A stretch of 9,940 nt of DNA, taken from positions 1 to 9,940 of the forward strand of contig JAAOZO010000254.1 in assembly GCA_011605715.1 (NCBI GenBank), written 5' to 3'. Every line of letters starts with the position of its first letter. Positions within the stretch are counted from its first letter, which is position 1. Position numbers and translations under genes: made by a program. This document shows positions 1 to 6,181 of the stretch, one piece after another. The notes beneath the pieces are model-generated. The model had not been told where the DNA came from and made no database searches. It saw only the letters and a program-made list of their open reading frames with translations. This DNA comes from Nitrososphaerota archaeon. Lineage in GTDB: Archaea; Thermoproteota; EX4484-205; JAAOZO01.

Positions 1-1025
1 TGATAATACTACTTAGTCTTCAAGCTTTCATAAATGCAGCGTCAGCACCAGCTTGGGCTTCATTAATTGGAGATATGATGCCGCAGGAACAAAGAGGGCA
101 TATAACCGCAGCTATTAACACATCAGCAGCAATAGGTAGTATACTTGCAACTCTACTATCTGGTTTGTTCCTCAATCTTAGCTCCTCAAGTAAAGCCTTC
201 ACAGAGTTAAAAATCATACTCTTAATCTCTGCATTACTTGGAGCTGTGGCGTCCATCATAACTTTAAAAATAAAATCTAAAGATGCAGACCTATATAACA
301 GGGTTTCAATGACTGAAACTTTGTTTCAAATGAGAAAACAAAAAGATTTTATGTTGTTCACAATCTTAACTTTCTTTTTTAGTTATTTTCAGTCAGTACC
401 ATGGCCGCTGTTCGCAATAACTCAAGTTAAGGTTCTAAATATTACCATGTTGCAAGTAGCATACATGACAGTAATAAACTCCATGTCTGCCTTAATCTTT
501 AGGCCAATTGTTGGTAAAATGGTTGATAAGGTTGGAAGAAAGACGCTTATAGTTGTAGGGAGAACTGGAATATTTATAGTTCCTTTAACTTACATTGTTG
601 CAACAAACGTAAACCAGTTGTATGTTATGAATGCTTTACTTGGTGTTATGATGGTGTTCTCAGAAATAGCAGTATTTGCATATCTTCTAGATGTAACTCC
701 ACAAAGTTTACGATCTTCTTATATAGCGGTTTATAATGCAATACTAGCAATTGCAACGTTTCTCGGTTCTTTATCCGGAGGATTTTTAGCAGAATTTATT
801 TCTCAAAGCTTTCTTAAAGGTAATTTGATTGAATCCATAAATGTTATGTATCTTGTTTCTACCCTCGGGCGATTTTTCTTTGGACTTTCTTTCATCTCAA
901 TTAAAGAAAAATACGATAAGAAAACAACGTTCGCAAAAGAATTAAACGAATTTTTAAGCTATGTTGAACGGAAAGCAAGTGAGATCGAATCAGAAGAAAA
1001 AAGCGAGTACGAAGAAATAATTTAA
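1..1025 (+). CDS. MFS transporter, 5'-truncated by the window edge
   Basis: Membrane transporter of the major facilitator superfamily; substrate not identifiable. The reading frame is open from base 3 with no start codon needed: residues encoded before the ATG at 75 (ending in LIGD) continue a membrane helix, so that ATG is internal and the real start lies upstream. About nine hydrophobic helices are visible, fitting helices 4-12 of a 12-helix carrier. The loop GKMVDKVGRK (bases about 516-545) is the classic MFS motif A between helices 8 and 9. The two halves also show matching D-x-x-P-x-x-x-R segments (DMMPQEQR near 72-95; DVTPQSLR near 690-713), reflecting the internal duplication of the family. 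The C-terminus ends in a charged tail of about 40 residues rich in Lys and Glu, probably cytoplasmic. A T7 run follows the stop. The family is sure; the transported compound is unknown. Confidence 0.9.
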   Translation, partial: IILLSLQAFINAASAPAWASLIGDMMPQEQRGHITAAINTSAAIGSILATLLSGLFLNLSSSSKAFTELKIILLISALLGAVASIITLKIKSKDADLYNRVSMTETLFQMRKQKDFMLFTILTFFFSYFQSVPWPLFAITQVKVLNITMLQVAYMTVINSMSALIFRPIVGKMVDKVGRKTLIVVGRTGIFIVPLTYIVATNVNQLYVMNALLGVMMVFSEIAVFAYLLDVTPQSLRSSYIAVYNAILAIATFLGSLSGGFLAEFISQSFLKGNLIESINVMYLVSTLGRFFFGLSFISIKEKYDKKTTFAKELNEFLSYVERKASEIESEEKSEYEEII

Positions 1026-1082
1026 GCATAAAAGTAAATCTAAAGCAGTGTTACTAAAGAAAAATACAAATAGTAGAGTTAA

Positions 1083-1089
1083 TTTTTTT
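1083..1089 (+). terminator. Poly-T terminator candidate after the MFS gene
   Basis: A run of seven T lies 57 bases after the MFS stop codon and before the promoter of the next gene. Archaeal RNA polymerase terminates at T-rich tracts without needing a hairpin, and none is seen here. Inferred from position and composition only. Confidence 0.4.
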
Positions 1090-1123
1090 GTTTGCTTATC
1101 TTCAAGAATAGCTAGAAGTAATG

Positions 1124-1131
1124 TTCTTATA
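1124..1131 (+). promoter_or_regulatory. TATA-like box for the DUF89 gene
   Basis: TTCTTATA is centred about 26 bases before the ATG at 1154, the spacing expected for a leaderless archaeal transcript. It lies inside the longer reading frame that begins at 1121, which argues that 1121 is not the real start. Confidence 0.45.
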
Positions 1132-1153
1132 CCTCTTACTTTTTTCCAGAAGC

Positions 1154-2038
1154 ATGAAGATAACTCCGCAGTGCATACCTTGTATACTGAACGTAAGGTT
1201 AGGTGAGATTTTAAAGTCAAACTTAAGTGAGGAAGAAAAAATAAAAGCGCAAAAGAAACTAATTAAAAGATACAATAAAGTAGTAAAGAGGGGAGAATCT
1301 ACTGTAAAAATAGCAACACTTGCGTTCAGAGAAGTGAAAAAACTAACGAAAGATGAAGATCCTTACTTTAACTTTAAGAAGAAATCATATGAAGCTTCAG
1401 AAGCTCTAGCTAAAAAGTTAAGAAAAGAAGTAGCAAAACTTAATGGTTACAAAAGGTTTAGAACGATAATGCTAGCCTCTGTGTATGCAAATTTTTTAGA
1501 TCCTGGTGCTCCACTCGGAGTAGGTCCAGACGAGATCATTAAAAAAGTTCACGAAAGAAAGGTTGCAAGAGATGAGTCAAGAGACCTTTATGATTACTTA
1601 ACTAAGGTTAAGGACGTAACGTTTATTCTAGATAATGCGGGGGAAGCAGTTATAGATCTAATTTTTGTTGAAGAACTGGCTCATTTTAACATAAAGCTAA
1701 AAATAGTAGCAAAGGGTAAGCCTTACCAAAACGACACTACTTACGAAGAGGCAAGGCAACTGGGTTTCCACAAATATGGAGAGCTAGTAAGTACAAAATC
1801 AGATTCAGTTGGTTTAATAAGAGGGATGGTTCCACAAAAAATATTGCGTCTCATAAATTCGTCAGACTTAATCATAGCAAAGGGCATGGCCAACTTCGAA
1901 AGTTTTACGTATGAAAAACCTAAATCTCCTACCTTTAGCTTATTAGTTGCTAAATGCGAACCAGTTGCGAAAGTAGCTGATGTTAAGCCAGGAGAGGCTG
2001 CAATGTTTTTTCTCGTTAGGCCTAGAGCTAAGCGATAG
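1154..2038 (+). CDS. DUF89/ARMT1-like metal-dependent phosphatase
   Basis: Member of the DUF89 family, metal-dependent phosphatases thought to remove damaged or unwanted phosphometabolites; the substrate here is unknown. The protein has 294 residues from this start. It begins with C7-x-x-C10, typical of the stand-alone archaeal/plant type of DUF89. Family signatures follow in order: N113-F-L-D116, D160-N-A-G-E164, N194-D195, K243-G-M-A-N247-x-E249 and A-K267-C268. The aspartates and asparagines correspond to the metal-binding and catalytic set. An in-frame ATG at 1121 would add a hydrophobic MFLYLLLFSRS leader, but family members start directly at the MKI..C..C segment and a TATA-like box lies within that extension, so 1154 is preferred. 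The gene is probably monocistronic: a T-rich tract and a separate promoter follow. Confidence 0.88.
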   Translation: MKITPQCIPCILNVRLGEILKSNLSEEEKIKAQKKLIKRYNKVVKRGESTVKIATLAFREVKKLTKDEDPYFNFKKKSYEASEALAKKLRKEVAKLNGYKRFRTIMLASVYANFLDPGAPLGVGPDEIIKKVHERKVARDESRDLYDYLTKVKDVTFILDNAGEAVIDLIFVEELAHFNIKLKIVAKGKPYQNDTTYEEARQLGFHKYGELVSTKSDSVGLIRGMVPQKILRLINSSDLIIAKGMANFESFTYEKPKSPTFSLLVAKCEPVAKVADVKPGEAAMFFLVRPRAKR

Positions 2039-2116
2039 GTTAGATGAAAAACTTACGAATTAATTTTCAACATTTTTCTCTATTACCGTTTGTATCTTGT
2101 CTTTTAATCAGAAGTC

Positions 2117-2122
2117 TTTTTT
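2117..2122 (+). terminator. Poly-T terminator candidate after the DUF89 gene
   Basis: A T6 run 79 bases after the DUF89 stop, in an AT-rich gap (2039-2280); an earlier T5 run lies at 2073-2077. No strong hairpin is seen, and the rest of this 242-base gap shows no convincing gene or repeat. Confidence 0.3.
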
Positions 2123-2250
2123 ATTATATTCCGTGCAACACTTCAATCACTTCTTGAAAATTAATTAAAAGAGAACGGAAGCCAAGTTATTGTTAAATTA
2201 AAATTTTCATGAAGCTGGGGTTGACAGCATACTACGAGAATTAAAAACGT

Positions 2251-2258
2251 TTTTAAGT
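2251..2258 (+). promoter_or_regulatory. TATA-like box for the DNA glycosylase gene
   Basis: TTTTAAGT, preceded by an A-rich/CGT stretch that could act as the TFB recognition element, is centred about 26 bases before the ATG at 2281. No Shine-Dalgarno sequence lies between, so a leaderless mRNA is likely. Confidence 0.55.
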
Positions 2259-2280
2259 TTATTACTTTTAGCTAAGTTAA

Positions 2281-2865
2281 ATGGAGAAAGTGCTACCAAA
2301 GGAATTCTACAGTAGAAAAACAACAATAGTCGCCAAAGAGTTGCTTGGAAAAACAATAGTTAGGAAACTTGGCGATATAAGACTTGAGGGAAAAATTGTA
2401 GAAACTGAAGCCTACGGAGGTAAGGACGATCCAGCAAGTCATGCTTATAGAGGCATTACTGAAAGGAATAAAGTTATGTTTGGAGAACCTGGGCATACCT
2501 ATGTCTACTTTACTTATGGTAACCACTGGTGTTTAAACTTCGTTGCTCATGAACCAAGTAAGCCTGGAGCCGTTCTAATAAGGGCAATAGAGCCTACAAC
2601 TGGTATAGAGTATATGAAAAAATTTAGAAGTGTAAGTAGTCTAGAGAACTTATGTAATGGTCCTGGAAAGCTAACGAAGGCACTAAAAATAGACAATAAA
2701 TTAAATGGCTTAGATATAACTAAGGAAGGCGAACTTTACGTCGTAAATACAGAAGAAAAAACATTTGAAATAGGAGTTTCAACTAGAGTTGGTATAAGAA
2801 GAGGAAGAAACAAATTTTGGAGATTTTTCATAAAAGGTAATCTTTTTGTTTCAAGAGTTAACTAA
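2281..2865 (+). CDS. mpg: AAG/MPG-family 3-methyladenine DNA glycosylase
   Basis: Base-excision repair enzyme that flips out and removes alkylated or deaminated purines such as 3-methyladenine and hypoxanthine. The 194-residue protein covers the whole family fold (usual bacterial length about 190-210). Key residues of human AAG can be placed by eye: E43 (catalytic E125) and Y45 (Y127) in ETEAYGG, H54 (H136), Y76 (Y159), Y79 (the intercalating Y162) in YFTYG, N86 (N169) in WCLN and R101 (R182) in LIRAIEP. The later NGPGKLTKAL segment (residues about 126-135) is also typical. There is no helix-hairpin-helix, so it is not the AlkA/Nth type more usual in archaea. It stands alone with its own promoter. 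Purine glycosylase activity is well supported; the preferred lesion is not shown by sequence. Confidence 0.95.
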   Translation: MEKVLPKEFYSRKTTIVAKELLGKTIVRKLGDIRLEGKIVETEAYGGKDDPASHAYRGITERNKVMFGEPGHTYVYFTYGNHWCLNFVAHEPSKPGAVLIRAIEPTTGIEYMKKFRSVSSLENLCNGPGKLTKALKIDNKLNGLDITKEGELYVVNTEEKTFEIGVSTRVGIRRGRNKFWRFFIKGNLFVSRVN

Positions 2866-2995
2866 TAACCGAAGCTCTTGAACTTCTCATAATTTTTAAG
2901 TTGAACCCCTTACTCCCCCCACTTTTCATAGTTTAGCTTGCTATTAAAGCCAAGTTGTTTTAATGTAACAATGAAGATATTTCTTGGAAACTTTA

Positions 2996-3003
2996 TTTTT
3001 TTT
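2996..3003 (+). terminator. T8 tract upstream of the glutamate synthase operon
   Basis: Eight consecutive T in the 218-base gap after the glycosylase gene, about 50 bases before the next TATA-like box. It could end glycosylase transcription, though it is 130 bases past that stop; a T5 run at 2893-2897 is closer. Confidence 0.3.
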
Positions 3004-3051
3004 ACATGTAGAACTTTACAACAAATATTTTGTTTCGTTTGAAACGCAATG

Positions 3052-3059
3052 TTTAAAAG
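3052..3059 (+). promoter_or_regulatory. TATA-like box for the glutamate synthase operon
   Basis: TTTAAAAG, centred about 28 bases before the ATG at 3084. There is no Shine-Dalgarno before that ATG, so the first gene of the operon is probably leaderless. The adjacent upstream GAAACGCAAT might include a TFB recognition element or regulator site; that is a guess. Confidence 0.5.
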
Positions 3060-3083
3060 ATATTCACATTTGTCGCTTAAAAG

Positions 3084-3992
3084 ATGTGCGGCATAACTGC
3101 GATATCTCTTTCAGGGTCTCAAAACATTGGAGTCTACCTTTATAAAGCTCTTCAAGCATTGCAACATAGAGGGGAAGATTCAACTGGAGTCGCAGTTTAC
3201 TCAACTGCCTACGAAGATGAACAATACAAGATAAACCTGTATACCCTTGACGTTGTTGGGGCAATAAGCAAAATTACAACTGCTATTGCCAGTGTTGGTG
3301 GTGACATAAAAGATGTGAGCATAAGAATTGTTGAAAGTTTAGGTTTTGATAGGTACTTAGTTAGGATAGATGAAGAAAAACTTGAAGAGTTAGCAAGAAG
3401 AATAAACTCTACTAATGTTGCAAAAGTGTTGAGCATAGGAAAAAAATTAGAAATTTTAAAAGCAACTTACAACGTTCAAAAATTTAGTAAGATATTTGAG
3501 CTACAGAAGCTTCAAGGTTCTCATGCTTTAGGACATGTAAGGTTCTCCACAGAAAGTGCAGTGGACTTACTTCATGCTCACCCATTTCAAAGTTATAGCA
3601 CTCCAGACGTTGCAATAGTGCACAATGGTCAAGTAACAAATTACTGGAAACTAAGAGAAAAGCTTGAAAAAGAAGGATGTTATTTCATCACGGAAAATGA
3701 TTCTGAGCTCATAGTTCACTACATAACTTATATGATTAAGCATAATTTTTCACTTGAAGAAGCTTTAAAGAGAAGTGCAACTGAACTTGATGGTCCATTT
3801 GCTTATGTAGTTTCCACCCAAAATCAATTAGGCTTGGTAAGAGATAGGCTGGGGCTAAGACCGCTAATGGTTGGCGAAACAGATGGCATATTCATGGCTG
3901 CCTCTGAGGAAGTTGCCATAAGAAAGGTTATGCCTAATGCAAAAGTCAGGTATCTTAAGCCTGGAGAAGTTGTTGTACATACGATAAGGTGA
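3084..3992 (+). CDS. Class II glutamine amidotransferase subunit of glutamate synthase, with ACT-like insert
   Basis: Glutaminase subunit that hydrolyses glutamine and passes ammonia to the synthase encoded next. It begins MCGI, so Cys2 becomes the N-terminal nucleophile once Met is removed, which fixes the start. Ntn-glutaminase motifs follow: LQHRGEDSTG (residues 26-35), GHVRFST (150-156), HNG (180-182, oxyanion hole), NDSE (205-208) and RDRLGLRPL (253-261). There is no phosphoribosyltransferase, asparagine synthetase or sugar-isomerase domain, so it is not PurF, AsnB or GlmS. Residues about 49-120 lie between the HRG and GHVR motifs, where related enzymes have only a short linker. They read like an ACT domain: LDVVGAISKITTAIASVGGD matches the strand-helix start of ACT, followed by strands and a second helix. 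Regulation by a small ligand is inferred. The gene ends inside the ribosome binding site of the next gene. Confidence 0.9.
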   Translation: MCGITAISLSGSQNIGVYLYKALQALQHRGEDSTGVAVYSTAYEDEQYKINLYTLDVVGAISKITTAIASVGGDIKDVSIRIVESLGFDRYLVRIDEEKLEELARRINSTNVAKVLSIGKKLEILKATYNVQKFSKIFELQKLQGSHALGHVRFSTESAVDLLHAHPFQSYSTPDVAIVHNGQVTNYWKLREKLEKEGCYFITENDSELIVHYITYMIKHNFSLEEALKRSATELDGPFAYVVSTQNQLGLVRDRLGLRPLMVGETDGIFMAASEEVAIRKVMPNAKVRYLKPGEVVVHTIR

Positions 3993-3993
3993 T
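3988..3993 (+). promoter_or_regulatory. Shine-Dalgarno sequence of the synthase gene
   Basis: GGTGAT is a perfect complement to the 3' end of archaeal 16S rRNA (AUCACC) and lies four bases before the ATG at 3998. It includes the stop codon of the preceding gene. Its presence favours ATG 3998 over the GTG at 3989, which falls inside the site, and suggests coupled translation of the pair. It is the only clear Shine-Dalgarno in the window. Confidence 0.75.
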
Positions 3994-3997
3994 CCTT

Positions 3998-6115
3998 ATG
4001 CAAGAACAAGAAGTAACAATTGACACAAACAATATTACTGCAAGAATGCTGAACAGAGAGCTAAGAAAACTTGTAAACAACGGGATAAGAAAGGCAACTA
4101 TTAAGAACGTTGATGGAATTCATTACATTGCCGCTGGGCTTAATGGGCGTATAAGTTTAACGATAGATGGCTCGCCTGGCTACTTCTTAGGAACGATGAT
4201 GAACGGTCCTGAAATTACCGTTATAGGAAATACTGGTTGGTTTGCAGGAGATAATATGACAGAGGGTAGCTTAACTGTAAACGGACATACTGGAGATGGA
4301 CTTGGGCAGTATATGAACAATGGTAGGATTGTTGTTACAGGTGATGCTGGAGATAGAGTTGGGGCATTGATGAGAGGTGGAACAATACTTGTTGGAGGTG
4401 ATACAGGAATTATGACAGGCCTTTACATGATTTCTGGAAGAATTATAGTTCTCGGCAATCTTGGAGATTTTGCAGGAGAAATGATAATTGGTGGAGAAAT
4501 TTACTTCTCCGAAAAAGTTGAATCATTGGGAAAAAATGCAAGAGTAGCTGAAGTCTCTTTGGAAGAAAAAGAGGAATTAAAGAAAATTCTAGACTCTGCT
4601 GGGTTTGATACTGACTACTCCTTCTCTAAAATAGTACCTAAACAGAGAAGACCTTTTTACGGCGAAGTTCAAGAAGTTCACGTTCTAAAGAGAACTACAG
4701 GAAGATTTAAAGTTGAAATAGTAAAGGAAATTTGCAAGAGATGCGGAACCTGTGTAAGTGTATGTCCTCAGAAAGTGTTGTCCATAGTTGATGGTTTTCC
4801 AGTAGCAGTAAATGAAGTACTATGCGTTAATTGCAAAGCTTGCATGGAATATTGCCCAACTGGGGCTATACGAGTTTATCCATTACCAAGAGCACAAAGA
4901 GGAGTTTGGAATGAAGAAACAATGAGCAAGATCTTAAGTGAAGCCTTTTTGGCTCATCCCGTAGTAAGAGGCTCAGGTAAAATGAGTCAAATTTCTCATT
5001 TTGATGATTTAATCTTCTTAAATGCCCAGGTCTCTAGACCTCCCATCGACTACTACAGGGAGCCCTGCGATACTGAAGTAATCCTTGGCACTCGTTATGC
5101 TGAACATCCGTTAAGGTTGAAGGCACCTATAATAATTGGAGCAATGTCTTTTGGAGCAATAAGCAAAGAAGCAAAACTTGCAATAGCTTATGCAGCAAGA
5201 GAGCTAGGTATTGCAGTAAGCACTGGAGAGGGGGGAATGATTCCTGAAGAAAGAGAAATAGCGCCACTAGTTATTGCGCAATATGCCTCTGGAAGGTTTG
5301 GGGTATCAGCAGAGTACTTAAGAACTTCAGATGCTATTGAAATAAAGATAGGCCAAGGTGCAAAACCAGGCCAAGGTGGCTTGTTACTTGGAGAAAAAGT
5401 AGTTGGAGAAGTTTCGAAGATAAGAGGACTCCCTGAAGGAAGCGATGCTATAAGTCCCGCAAGGCACCTCGACATAGTCGGTCCCGAAGACTTGAAGATG
5501 AAAATTGAACAACTAAGAGAGATAACTGATTGGAAGGTACCAGTAGCAGTAAAGTTTGCTGCCGGAAGAGTAAAAGATGACGTGAAGATTGCTGCAAAGG
5601 CAGGAGCAGATTTCATAATTATAGACGGAAAGCCAGCTGGAACTGGAGCAGCTCCAGAGTCGCTAATAGAGTTTGCAGGTATACCAACGATAGCCGCAAT
5701 TACTCAAGCGGATGTTGCACTAAAGGAAGTTGGAGTGCGGAAAGAAGTTTCTTTAGTTGCTTCAGGAGGAATTAGAACTGGTGTAGATGTTGCAAAAGCA
5801 ATAGCTCTAGGAGCTGATGCTGTCGCAATAGCGACTGGTGTATTGGTAGCAATGGGTTGCAAAAGATGTGGTCTATGCTTTACTGGAAAGTGCCCCTATG
5901 GCATCGCAACGCAGGACCCAAACTTAAGGAAAAGGCTAAATGTTAAAGTTGCCTCTGTTAGAGTTGCCAACTATCTTAAGTCTGTTGTAGAAGAGCTTAA
6001 AATGTTTACTCAACTATCTGGGAAGACTTCAATAAGAAACTTAGAAAAAGAAGACCTGAGAGCTTTAACGCTTGAAGCTTCTATGATGACTGGAGTAAAG
6101 CTAGTAGGCCAATAG
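3998..6115 (+). CDS. gltB: Glutamate synthase: fused GXGXG, 2x[4Fe-4S] and FMN domains
   Basis: Synthase component that uses ammonia from the preceding glutaminase to aminate 2-oxoglutarate to glutamate, at an FMN. The protein has 705 residues. Residues about 58-166 hold six GXGXG-type repeats with an exact 19-residue period. Residues 246-286 carry two ferredoxin motifs, C246-x2-C249-x2-C252-x3-C256-P and C276-x2-C279-x2-C282-x3-C286-P. From about 375 comes the FMN barrel: MSFGAISKEA, STGEGG, GQGAKPGQGG, ISPARHLDI and GGTGAAP-like AGTGAAP (residues 547-553). Cysteines 621, 627 and 632, before PYGIATQDP, match the 3Fe-4S ligands of bacterial GltB; C624 is extra. The bacterial central domain is absent and GXGXG is N-terminal instead of C-terminal. 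No NAD(P)H-oxidising GltD-like subunit is in the window, so electrons probably come from a ferredoxin or another partner. A role in making a glutamate analogue cannot be excluded. Confidence 0.93.
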   Translation: MQEQEVTIDTNNITARMLNRELRKLVNNGIRKATIKNVDGIHYIAAGLNGRISLTIDGSPGYFLGTMMNGPEITVIGNTGWFAGDNMTEGSLTVNGHTGDGLGQYMNNGRIVVTGDAGDRVGALMRGGTILVGGDTGIMTGLYMISGRIIVLGNLGDFAGEMIIGGEIYFSEKVESLGKNARVAEVSLEEKEELKKILDSAGFDTDYSFSKIVPKQRRPFYGEVQEVHVLKRTTGRFKVEIVKEICKRCGTCVSVCPQKVLSIVDGFPVAVNEVLCVNCKACMEYCPTGAIRVYPLPRAQRGVWNEETMSKILSEAFLAHPVVRGSGKMSQISHFDDLIFLNAQVSRPPIDYYREPCDTEVILGTRYAEHPLRLKAPIIIGAMSFGAISKEAKLAIAYAARELGIAVSTGEGGMIPEEREIAPLVIAQYASGRFGVSAEYLRTSDAIEIKIGQGAKPGQGGLLLGEKVVGEVSKIRGLPEGSDAISPARHLDIVGPEDLKMKIEQLREITDWKVPVAVKFAAGRVKDDVKIAAKAGADFIIIDGKPAGTGAAPESLIEFAGIPTIAAITQADVALKEVGVRKEVSLVASGGIRTGVDVAKAIALGADAVAIATGVLVAMGCKRCGLCFTGKCPYGIATQDPNLRKRLNVKVASVRVANYLKSVVEELKMFTQLSGKTSIRNLEKEDLRALTLEASMMTGVKLVGQ
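4169..4495 (+). repeat. Six GXGXG coding repeats, 57-base period
   Basis: At protein level six units of the form G-x-x-G-x3-G-x4/5-G start every 19 codons (unit starts at 4169, 4226, 4283, 4340, 4397 and 4454). They form the right-handed beta-helix of the glutamate synthase GXGXG domain. The repeat is seen in the amino acids; the DNA copies have diverged. Confidence 0.85.
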
Positions 6116-6122
6116 TTTTTCT
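6116..6122 (+). terminator. T-rich terminator candidate after the glutamate synthase operon
   Basis: T5 followed by CT begins immediately after the stop codon of the synthase gene. With a new TATA-like box 30 bases further on, this suggests the operon ends here and the oxidoreductase gene is separate, though read-through is possible. Confidence 0.35.
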
Positions 6123-6151
6123 CTATTGAGAGCTAAAGGCTAACATTAAAG

Positions 6152-6159
6152 TTTATAAC
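6152..6159 (+). promoter_or_regulatory. TATA-like box for the oxidoreductase gene
   Basis: TTTATAAC, preceded by TAAAG, is centred about 26 bases before the ATG at 6182. It is the best match to the archaeal TATA consensus in the window, again with no Shine-Dalgarno. Confidence 0.6.
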
Positions 6160-6181
6160 CTAGGCTACTCTATTTCTGCGT

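Noticed and set aside
75..77. ATG as the start of the MFS transporter
   Set aside because: The same frame is open from base 3 and encodes a membrane helix ending LIGD that runs straight into the family D-x-x-P-x-x-x-R motif. The ATG is internal and the gene is cut by the window edge.
1121..1153. N-terminal extension of the DUF89 protein
   Set aside because: The added hydrophobic residues do not belong to the family, and a TATA-like box at the right distance from ATG 1154 lies inside the extension.
2950..2987. Inverted pair CCAAG/CTTGG before a T8 run, as a hairpin terminator
   Set aside because: Only five base pairs with a 28-base loop, too weak to support; the T tract alone is a better terminator candidate.
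3989..3997. GTG at 3989 as the start of the synthase
   Set aside because: It falls inside the GGTGAT ribosome binding site that serves the ATG at 3998.
5188..5616. 142-codon minus-strand reading frame
   Set aside because: It lies opposite the strongly conserved FMN domain of the synthase. Its residue makeup is that of an antisense shadow, with no promoter or recognisable domain.
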